Shown here: positions 1 to 6,049 of the stretch, piece by piece
Layout: each line of letters starts with the position of its first letter
Numbering within the stretch: the first letter of the stretch is position 1
Assembly: GCA_002423105.1 (NCBI GenBank)
Contig: DIUT01000054.1
Span: 1-22,615 of the forward strand
Length of the DNA: 22,615 nt
Source of the DNA: Geobacter sp. UBA6151
GTDB taxonomy: Bacteria > Desulfobacterota > Desulfuromonadia > Geobacterales > Pseudopelobacteraceae
Reading direction: 5' to 3'
The notes under the pieces: model-generated
What the model was told of the DNA's origin: nothing
Database searches by the model: none
The model's input: only the letters and a program-made list of their open reading frames with translations
Position numbers and translations under genes: made by a program

Positions 1-37
1 ATGCTGACGGTATCTGCATGGCGTAATATACTGACCG

Positions 38-1069
38 CTAACTCCCCTTTTTCTTTCCCTTCCTCAAAAACCGTTGCACCCCCTGATTGTGTTCCTGGAG
101 ATTCCGGGAAAACTGGTGTGTGCCGTCTTTACGGGCCACAAAGTAGAAGTAATCGGTGGTCGCCGGTTGCAGAACAGCACGCATGGCCTCAATGCCCGGA
201 TTGCCGATAGGTCCGGGTGGCAAGCCCTTGATCCGGTAGGTGTTGTACGGTGTGCTACGCTGAACATCCTGGCGGGTAACCGTCCCCCCGAAAATACGGA
301 TGCCGTAAATGGCGGTCGGATCGCTCTGTAGCGGCATTCCTACCCGCAAACGATTATGGAACACCGAAGAGATCAGCGGCATCTCTTCTATCGAAACCGC
401 TTCCCGTTCGACCATGGAGGCCATGGTAACCACCTGATGCAGATCGAAGTCGGACTGTTCCAACAGTTGCGTAAGGGTGGTTGTCCTGAATCTGAACTCA
501 CGTACCATCTCGGTTATCAAACTACGTTCATCAGTGTGAAATCCCACCAGATAGGTGCCGGGAAACAGATACCCCTCGACACTTTTTCCGGGCAGTTCCA
601 GTTTGTTGAGCAGTACCCTGTCCCTGCACGCCTCCAGAAATGCCTCTTTTTTGAATATCTGGGCTTTTTCAAGCAGTTCGGCAGCTTGGAAAATTGAATA
701 TCCCTCCGGCAGCGTAAAACGGCGGGCATCGGTCTCTCCCCGTGCCATTTTCTCCAGAATTTGTCCTGGTGTCATGGCGTCGGTCAGACGATAGTCACCG
801 GTTCGTATCTCCCGGTCAAGTCCCCGCAGACGTCCCAATAGCCGCATATGCAGGGCGCTGTATATGATTTTCTGCTGTTCAAGCTCAGTAGCAACGGATG
901 ACAATCCGGCCCCTCTGGGGACACTCAGCCCATAGACGCGATGGCCGTTGCCCGGTGTCATTACCAGCAAAAGCAGATACCAGGCCATAAGCCCGATGCA
1001 AGCGATTCGAACCAGCCAATACCAGTGACGGCGGAAGAACAGGGTAGGGAATGGGAAGCGAGAAGACAT
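38..1069 (-). CDS. mltG: Endolytic peptidoglycan transglycosylase MltG (YceG family)
   Basis: MltG cleaves nascent glycan strands at the inner membrane and is thought to terminate peptidoglycan polymerisation. The product (343 aa from the ATG at 1069; E. coli MltG is about 340) has a short basic cytoplasmic start, one membrane helix near residues 16-38, a LysM-like region with GLSVPRGAG near 47-55, and the YceG catalytic domain. The catalytic glutamate is E221 in the motif MASMVERE. FHNRL, SDPTAIYG and the family-typical PPGPIGNPG near 285-293 are all present. An in-frame TTG at 1105 would add 12 residues. I prefer 1069 because that TTG is part of a good -35 box (see the promoter entry) and the extension adds nothing seen in the family. 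No Shine-Dalgarno precedes the ATG, so the message may be leaderless. It is divergent from nudC. Identity is near certain; the start is less so. Confidence 0.93.
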   Translation of the reverse strand: MSSRFPFPTLFFRRHWYWLVRIACIGLMAWYLLLLVMTPGNGHRVYGLSVPRGAGLSSVATELEQQKIIYSALHMRLLGRLRGLDREIRTGDYRLTDAMTPGQILEKMARGETDARRFTLPEGYSIFQAAELLEKAQIFKKEAFLEACRDRVLLNKLELPGKSVEGYLFPGTYLVGFHTDERSLITEMVREFRFRTTTLTQLLEQSDFDLHQVVTMASMVEREAVSIEEMPLISSVFHNRLRVGMPLQSDPTAIYGIRIFGGTVTRQDVQRSTPYNTYRIKGLPPGPIGNPGIEAMRAVLQPATTDYFYFVARKDGTHQFSRNLQEHNQGVQRFLRKGKKKGS

Positions 1070-1077
1070 GGCAGGGG

Positions 1078-1105
1078 ATTGTAGTGGCTTTGACGGAGAC
1101 GTCAA
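1078..1105 (-). promoter_or_regulatory. Sigma70-like promoter of mltG
   Basis: On the minus strand TTGACG (1105-1100) and TACAAT (1083-1078) are separated by 16 bp. These are 5/6 matches to both consensus hexamers. The expected transcription start, about 7 bases after the -10 box, is near 1071, only two bases before the ATG at 1069. This suggests a leaderless or nearly leaderless transcript. Inference from sequence only. Confidence 0.55.
1090..1105. repeat. Perfect inverted repeat overlapping the mltG -35 box
   Basis: TTGACG-GAGA-CGTCAA is a perfect 6-bp dyad with a 4-bp centre. One arm is the -35 hexamer of the mltG promoter, so a protein bound here would block RNA polymerase. The symmetry and size suit a dimeric helix-turn-helix regulator; I cannot name one. 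It may also be coincidental. Confidence 0.4.
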
Positions 1106-1142
1106 GCCTTAAACGTAAGGAGCGGGGGACAAGCAGCGGTTC

Positions 1143-1172
1143 TTGACAGGGAGTGTGGCAAGCTGCTACGAA
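1143..1172 (+). promoter_or_regulatory. Sigma70-like extended -10 promoter of nudC
   Basis: A consensus TTGACA (1143-1148) is followed after 18 bp by TACGAA (1167-1172), preceded by TGC (an extended -10). The -10 hexamer itself is weak (3/6). The predicted start point falls at about 1179, on the A of the preferred ATG. The -35 boxes of this promoter and the divergent mltG promoter are 37 bp apart. Confidence 0.45.
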
Positions 1173-1178
1173 GCAGGC

Positions 1179-2042
1179 ATGTCTTATCCTGAAATGATCA
1201 ATCTGCCCTTCAACCGTTCATCCCTGCCGCCGGATTTCAAGCTGCTGTCAGGACCCGGTAGTGTGGATAAGGAAGCCGCCCACTGGATTCTGTTACAGGG
1301 AGGGACGGTTCTGCTCCGGGAAACTGCCGGCAACCTTGCGCTGCCCTGCGGCCCACTACCGGTGCAACCGTCCGAAGCGCGTCCCCTGCTTACCTTTGCC
1401 AACTGGCAGGGGATGCCGGTGACTGCCGTGCAGTTGGAGGTTTTGACTGCGGTACCGGAGGGTCTTGTGGCGGAACCGTTCAATGCCTTCCAGGAGCGGA
1501 TTCCGGACAGCCTGATGACCATTGCCGGTCTGGGCAAGCAACTGCTCCATGCTGAGCGGATGACCCGCTTGTGTCCCCGTTGTGGTGCCAATACCGGGTC
1601 GCTGTCCGATAGTTGGGGGAAAGTCTGCCCTGGCTGTCGCCATGAGTCATATCCTCCCATTCACCCCTGTGCCATCGTGCTGATCAAGCATAACGGCAAA
1701 CTGTTGCTGATCCGCAAGCCGGAATGGGCGCAGGGACGCTTTAGTCTGGTGGCAGGCTTTCTGGATGTGGGAGAATCACTTGAGGAGTGTGCCATCCGCG
1801 AGGCACGGGAGGAAACCGGGGTTACTATCTGCAACGTTCGTTATATCACGAGCCAGGCATGGCCTTTTCCTTCGCAGCTTATGGTGGGGTTTACGGCTGA
1901 GTATGCCGGTGGCGACATCGTTGTTGACGGTAATGAGATTGCCGATGCCCGCTGGTTTGATATGGATAATCTGCCTGATCTGCCATCCCGCCGCAGTATC
2001 GCCCGTTTTCTGATTGACTCATGTCTTTCCAAGAGTTTCTGA
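1179..2042 (+). CDS. nudC: NADH pyrophosphatase NudC (Nudix hydrolase)
   Basis: NudC hydrolyses NAD(H) to NMN(H) and AMP, and in E. coli removes the NAD cap from RNA 5' ends. From the ATG at 1179 the product is 287 aa. An N-terminal domain comes first, then a four-cysteine zinc ribbon (C132, C135, C150, C153; CPRC...CPGC), then a perfect Nudix box GX5EX7REX2EEXGX at residues 193-215. The NADH-specific motif follows as SQAWPFPS at 225-232, differing from the usual SQPWPFPxS by Pro-to-Ala at the third position. A TTG at 1143 in the same frame would add 12 residues but is the -35 box of the putative promoter. No clear Shine-Dalgarno precedes 1179. No terminator is visible after the stop. Confidence 0.93.
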   Translation: MSYPEMINLPFNRSSLPPDFKLLSGPGSVDKEAAHWILLQGGTVLLRETAGNLALPCGPLPVQPSEARPLLTFANWQGMPVTAVQLEVLTAVPEGLVAEPFNAFQERIPDSLMTIAGLGKQLLHAERMTRLCPRCGANTGSLSDSWGKVCPGCRHESYPPIHPCAIVLIKHNGKLLLIRKPEWAQGRFSLVAGFLDVGESLEECAIREAREETGVTICNVRYITSQAWPFPSQLMVGFTAEYAGGDIVVDGNEIADARWFDMDNLPDLPSRRSIARFLIDSCLSKSF

Positions 2043-2046
2043 GTCC

Positions 2047-2074
2047 TTGCGGTCAAGTCGTATCCTGCTATACT
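2047..2074 (+). promoter_or_regulatory. Extended -10 promoter upstream of the ferritin-like gene
   Basis: TGC-TATACT (-10 hexamer 2069-2074, 5/6 match, with the TGn extension at 2066-2068) is preceded after 16 bp by a weak -35, TTGCGG (2047-2052). It lies in the 133-base gap after nudC and would give a leader of about 95 bases. The rest of the gap shows no clear hairpin or other feature. Confidence 0.45.
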
Positions 2075-2175
2075 TAAACAATAGACTGTGATTACGCTGG
2101 CTGTACTTGCAATAATGCAGCCCTGATCTTATGCGCTAATATTTTACAGCCGGTTGCAAGCCTACAGGAGAAAGC

Positions 2176-2649
2176 ATGCCTCTTCAAATCTATCAATGCA
2201 AGATGCTTGAACTTATGAAGGAGCAGGAGCTGTTAATGGCAGACATTTATCTCCGGCTTTCAGAGCTTTTTCCGGAGTATGGTGATGTATACCGGGAAAT
2301 GCTTTCTGAAGAGAAAGAGCATGCAGGATGGATCGATCATCTCAATAAATTATGTATTGCAGAAAAAGCCAGTTTTGCAGAAGGGAGTACACGTACTTAT
2401 ACGATCAGTAGCCTTATAAAGTACCTGCGAGATTTTATAGTTCAACTTGAAACAAAACAGATGGGTCATTTGAAATGCCTTGCTTACATAATTGATATTG
2501 AACAATCACTTATAGAGAGAAATGCCTTTCAACGTTTTACAGGCGATTCACTTGAAGTTATGAAAGTGCTCAAGATTCTCGAAGAAAGCCAGAAAGTTCA
2601 TGTTAGTAAAATTAAGGAGTTTATGGGGCGTCTCAAGCCAGCTGCCTGA
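2176..2649 (+). CDS. Ferritin-like (rubrerythrin-type) four-helix protein, function unknown
   Basis: A 157-aa, largely helical protein with a good ribosome binding site (AGGAGA about 7 bases before the ATG). The pattern resembles a ferritin-like diiron fold. Helix A carries E18 and Y25, helix B carries E46-x-x-H49 (EKEHAGW), helix C has acidic residues E109/E114 (IDIEQSLIERNAF), and helix D has E136/E137 and H142. The helix D spacing (EESQKVH) is not the usual E-x-x-H, so the second half of the metal site looks altered or lost. There is no rubredoxin domain, signal peptide or membrane segment. The gene is visibly more AT-rich than nudC before it. It stands between the housekeeping pair and the signalling cluster and may be an iron- or oxygen-responsive accessory, or unrelated. 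The fold assignment is by eye. Confidence 0.55.
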   Translation: MPLQIYQCKMLELMKEQELLMADIYLRLSELFPEYGDVYREMLSEEKEHAGWIDHLNKLCIAEKASFAEGSTRTYTISSLIKYLRDFIVQLETKQMGHLKCLAYIIDIEQSLIERNAFQRFTGDSLEVMKVLKILEESQKVHVSKIKEFMGRLKPAA

Positions 2650-2759
2650 TATTTAGACGCTGCTTTCGGTCCTCTGAATATCACCGGAAAAGCTTCAGGA
2701 AGTAGGCGTATATAACCAGACTTAATAAAATCTCTGTTCAAGGGTACCCTCGGCTATCT

Positions 2760-5144
2760 ATGAATTCGATCAAGCAAATACTGGGTGCTGGTCTGATGTA
2801 TGCAATTCTGGGTGCTGCCGGTCTTGCTCTGGCCATCCCACCCGGTTATGCAAGTCCGGTATTCCCGGCTGCCGGTCTTGCCCTTGCTCTTATCCTTCAC
2901 TTCGGCAATCGTGTCCTTCCCGGTATCTGGCTGGGCTCTCTGAGCATAAATCTCTTTGTTACCTGGCAAAACGGAACTCTTGACATTTACGGGGCGTTCA
3001 TAGCAGCAATACTGGCAACTGGAGCTGCACTACAGGCCTGGATTGCCAAGGGGTTTGTCTTGCGCTGGACAGCTGAAAAATGGCAGTTCCTTGAATCAGA
3101 AAAGGATATCGCGCTCTTTCTGGCTGTTGCTGCACCGTTATCCTGTCTTGTCTCTGCAACTGTAGGTGTTACCACCCTGTATTTTGCTGGTGTTATTCAG
3201 GTGATTGACTTTTTCTTTTCCTGGTGGAATTGGTGGATCGGCGATATGCTTGGCGTTTTGATCTTTACGCCGATCACCCTGACGTTCTTGTTACGACACA
3301 TTTCACCCTGGAAAGAGCGGTTGACAAGCGTTGCAATCCCGATGCTGGTGACGCTTGGTGCTGTCATCGTGGTGTTTCTGGGGGTTTCCCGCTGGGAACT
3401 CAGACAACAGATAGAACAGATTGCAACATCCGGCAAGAAGATCGCCCAACTACTTGATCACCGCCTGATTGCCCATCAGGAGGCACTTTCCTCTCTGCGC
3501 AGACTGATCGAAGTAACCCCTTTCATGACGTACAAGCAGTTTGAGTACTTCACCCGCATCACGCTGCAGGACAACAAAGACATTTTTGCGCTGAGCTATA
3601 ATCCCTATATCAGTCATCAGCAACGGAAGGCTTTTGAGCTTTCCATGTCAGAAAAATCAATAGTTCCAGGTTTCACGATAACCGAGTGGAACTCTGAAAG
3701 GCTACTTGTCCCGGCAGCCTCACGGCCAAGCTATGTGCCGGTTGGCTACATAGCCCCGCTGGACGGCAATTGGGCTGCAATCGGCTTCGATATTTACTCA
3801 GACCCGTTTCGACGCACTGCGATCCAGCGGGCAAAGAACTCCGGGGAACCCGCGGCAACCGATCCCATTCAATTGGTTCAGGAACAACAAAAACGGGTCG
3901 GCATTCTTATCCTGCATCCGGCCTACAGAACGCAGACCGCCAGTTCTGGAAAAACACTTTCAACTCTGATAGGTTTTGCCGTAGCTGTCATCAAGGTTGA
4001 CCAGATGGTTCAGATAGCAACCTTGAATCAAGTGCCGGATGGGTTGGTATTCCATCTTGCAGATACTCATGTCGACCTGGAGCGTCAAGTACTCTTTCGC
4101 TCTGACAATGGTGCCGCAAAACCGGTGGCTCTCTACAGTTGGCAAACAAACCTGACCATGGCCGATCGGCTTTGGCGTCTCGATGTCTTCCCCACCACAG
4201 CTTATCTGCGACAGAACCGCTCATGGTTTGCCTGGGGCACCGGCATAGCAGGCATGCTTTTCGCCACCCTGCTTCAGGTGGTTATGCTGGCAATGACCGG
4301 GCGGACCTTTGCCGTTCAGCGGTTGGTGAATGAGCAGACCATTGAGTTGCAACAGGCAAAGGCACAGCTGGAGTCACTGAACCTGTCACTACAAAAGCGG
4401 GTGGATGACACCATCACCGAACTGCGTCAGAAAGATCAGGTATTGATCAGTCAGGGGAGGCAGGCCGCCATGGGTGAAATGATCGGTAACATCGCCCATC
4501 AGTGGCGTCAGCCGTTGAATGCACTCTCCATGCTGATTACCAACATCCAGTTCGCTCAGATGCACAATGAACTGAACGAGGAATACCTGAATGAGTCTGC
4601 CGCTACTGCCAATAGACTGATTCAAAAAATGTCTTCAACCATTTCTGACTTTCGTAATTTTTTCAGCCCTGACAAGGAGAAGGTTGCCTTTTCAGCCCTG
4701 GACCAGGTTAGAAACGCGGTTGAGCTTGTGAACGCGGCATTCAGCAACAGCAACATAAGCATTAACATTAAACAGGAAGATGAGAGCCTTCTTTATGGCT
4801 TTCCCAACGAATACTCTCAGGTCCTGCTGAATATTCTGACCAATTCCAAGGATGCCATAACGGCTCAAAATCCGCCTCTGACAGGACATATTGAAATTAC
4901 CATCAAGGCAGTGGATGGCATGGGATCGGTGAGTCTGCGGGATAATGGCGGAGGCATACCGGAGGAAACACTGGACAAGATCTTCGAGCCCTATTTTTCA
5001 ACCAAAAACAATGGCACCGGCATAGGCTTGTATATGTCTAAAATGATCATTGAACGCAACATGGACGGAAGACTGTCTGCTCATAACACACAAGATGGAG
5101 CCGAGTTTGTCATACTCACCCCCCTTGCGGAGAAACCATCATGA
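2760..5144 (+). CDS. Membrane sensor histidine kinase, MASE1-CHASE-HisKA-HATPase
   Basis: A 794-aa kinase. Residues 1-205 form a multi-helix MASE1 sensor with typical PPGYASPVFPAAGLALAL (about 27-44) and WWIGDMLGVLIFTP (158-171). A periplasmic CHASE domain follows at about 230-420 (SYNPYI, YVPVGYIAPL, AIGFDIYSDP, HPAYR), then a last membrane helix near 490-512 and a coiled coil at 520-565. The DHp domain carries the phospho-acceptor H580 in AHQWRQPLN. The ATPase domain has N691/N695, DNGGGIP and GTGIGLYMSK. CHASE domains bind small extracellular ligands; the ligand here cannot be read from sequence. The residue after the histidine is Q rather than the common E/D. No strong Shine-Dalgarno precedes the ATG. 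The stop overlaps the next start by ATGA, so the REC-GGDEF protein is the likely partner. Confidence 0.9.
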   Translation: MNSIKQILGAGLMYAILGAAGLALAIPPGYASPVFPAAGLALALILHFGNRVLPGIWLGSLSINLFVTWQNGTLDIYGAFIAAILATGAALQAWIAKGFVLRWTAEKWQFLESEKDIALFLAVAAPLSCLVSATVGVTTLYFAGVIQVIDFFFSWWNWWIGDMLGVLIFTPITLTFLLRHISPWKERLTSVAIPMLVTLGAVIVVFLGVSRWELRQQIEQIATSGKKIAQLLDHRLIAHQEALSSLRRLIEVTPFMTYKQFEYFTRITLQDNKDIFALSYNPYISHQQRKAFELSMSEKSIVPGFTITEWNSERLLVPAASRPSYVPVGYIAPLDGNWAAIGFDIYSDPFRRTAIQRAKNSGEPAATDPIQLVQEQQKRVGILILHPAYRTQTASSGKTLSTLIGFAVAVIKVDQMVQIATLNQVPDGLVFHLADTHVDLERQVLFRSDNGAAKPVALYSWQTNLTMADRLWRLDVFPTTAYLRQNRSWFAWGTGIAGMLFATLLQVVMLAMTGRTFAVQRLVNEQTIELQQAKAQLESLNLSLQKRVDDTITELRQKDQVLISQGRQAAMGEMIGNIAHQWRQPLNALSMLITNIQFAQMHNELNEEYLNESAATANRLIQKMSSTISDFRNFFSPDKEKVAFSALDQVRNAVELVNAAFSNSNISINIKQEDESLLYGFPNEYSQVLLNILTNSKDAITAQNPPLTGHIEITIKAVDGMGSVSLRDNGGGIPEETLDKIFEPYFSTKNNGTGIGLYMSKMIIERNMDGRLSAHNTQDGAEFVILTPLAEKPS

Positions 5145-6049
5145 TCACGGATACCCAGGATCAGGAATACCTCAAGACCCTTACCGTACTCTATGTCGAG
5201 GATGAGGAGGACACCCGGGAACAGTTCAAACAGTTTCTGGCCCGTCTTGCCGGACGCCTGATTACAGCTGAAAATGGCGCAGAAGGGCTCGCTGCCTGTC
5301 ATGAGCATCACCCGGACATCATCATTACCGATATCCAGATGCCAGTCATGGACGGGTTGGAGATGGTTCAGGAGCTTCGCATCCTTGATGCTTCCATTCC
5401 CATTATCGTACTCACGGCCTTTGAGCAGATCGATTATCTGAAACGCTCCATAAATCTTGGCGTAAACAAATACCTTTCAAAACCGGTTAACGGTTTTGAA
5501 CTCCGGGACACATTGTTGGACTGCGCCCATATTCTCAGAGAGAAAATGCTGGTTGAGGCTGCAGCAAGAATTGATCTGCTTACCGGACTGGCCAATAGAA
5601 GGGAAATCATGGCCCGCTTCCATGCAGAAAAAGCCAGATTAGAGCGAAATAGCACATTGCTGTCCATAATCATTGCCGACATTGATCATTTTAAGCGGGT
5701 AAACGACAGCTTTGGACATCTTGCGGGGGACCAGGTTCTCAAGGATGTGGCAACCACACTTGCCTCAAACATCCGGGCGGTAGACATCTGCGGCCGTTGG
5801 GGGGGAGAGGAGTTCATACTGCTACTTCCGGAGACATCTCTTGACGATGCCGTGCTTGTAGCAGAAAAGCTCAGGGTTGCTGTCAGTTCCATAACCAGTA
5901 TCTGGAAAAACAGCGCGATCAGGACAACCATCAGTCTGGGGGTTGGCATGCTTTTGCCCGGTATGGATATTGAAGAATCCACCGATTTGGTGGACAAGGC
6001 ATTGTATAGAGCCAAGAAGGGCGGGAGAAATCGTGTTGAAGTTGCATGA
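5141..6049 (+). CDS. Response regulator with diguanylate cyclase output (REC-GGDEF)
   Basis: Synthesises cyclic di-GMP from two GTP, probably under phosphorylation control. In the 302-aa product the REC domain spans about 12-130, with acidic pair E20/D21, phospho-acceptor D64 in IITDIQMP, T92 and K114. A short helix leads to the GGDEF domain at about 140-302. The active site is GGEEF at 221-225, so catalysis should be intact. The inhibitory I-site RxxD is present as RAVD at 212-215, five residues before GGEEF, so product feedback is expected. The start overlaps the stop of the MASE1-CHASE kinase by 4 bases, which points to translational coupling and a cognate pair. The end overlaps the next kinase by about 17 bases. 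This is the only catalytic second-messenger output in the window. The REC half is a close paralogue of the N-terminal REC of the hybrid kinase starting at 8600. Confidence 0.93.
   Translation: MITDTQDQEYLKTLTVLYVEDEEDTREQFKQFLARLAGRLITAENGAEGLAACHEHHPDIIITDIQMPVMDGLEMVQELRILDASIPIIVLTAFEQIDYLKRSINLGVNKYLSKPVNGFELRDTLLDCAHILREKMLVEAAARIDLLTGLANRREIMARFHAEKARLERNSTLLSIIIADIDHFKRVNDSFGHLAGDQVLKDVATTLASNIRAVDICGRWGGEEFILLLPETSLDDAVLVAEKLRVAVSSITSIWKNSAIRTTISLGVGMLLPGMDIEESTDLVDKALYRAKKGGRNRVEVA
6023..6035 (+). promoter_or_regulatory. Ribosome binding site deciding a GTG start
   Basis: GGGAGA (6023-6028) lies 4 bases before an in-frame GTG (6033-6035), inside the end of the diguanylate cyclase gene. 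An upstream ATG at 5943 in the same frame has no such site and would only translate the overlapping GGDEF sequence out of frame. A TTG at 6036 is an equally well-placed alternative. Confidence 0.55.

Noticed and set aside
1..37. Possible start of another minus-strand gene (ATG at 19)
   Set aside because: Only six codons are visible and there is no ribosome binding site; it cannot be supported.
1069..1105. TTG at 1105 as start of mltG (12 more residues)
   Set aside because: The TTG is the first part of a good -35 box, the added residues do not fit the short cytoplasmic start typical of MltG, and the ATG at 1069 gives the usual family length.
1143..1178. TTG at 1143 as start of nudC
   Set aside because: It coincides with a consensus TTGACA -35 box, and the extension has no recognisable NudC sequence.
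2741..2750. Palindrome AGGGTACCCT just upstream of the MASE1-CHASE kinase, also considered as its ribosome binding site
   Set aside because: The AAGGG is about 15 bases from the ATG, too far for a normal ribosome binding site, and a lone 10-bp palindrome is expected by chance at this length of sequence.
2647..2760. Terminator or promoter in the gap after the ferritin-like gene
   Set aside because: Only a 7-bp AT-rich inverted repeat with a 23-base loop (TGATATT at 2647, AATATCA at 2677) and -10-like TATAAC/TAAAAT without matching -35 boxes are visible. A promoter for the large operon is expected here but I cannot place it.
5943..6032. ATG at 5943 as start of the second membrane kinase
   Set aside because: The 30 codons are the GGDEF C-terminus read out of frame, while a proper ribosome binding site precedes GTG 6033.
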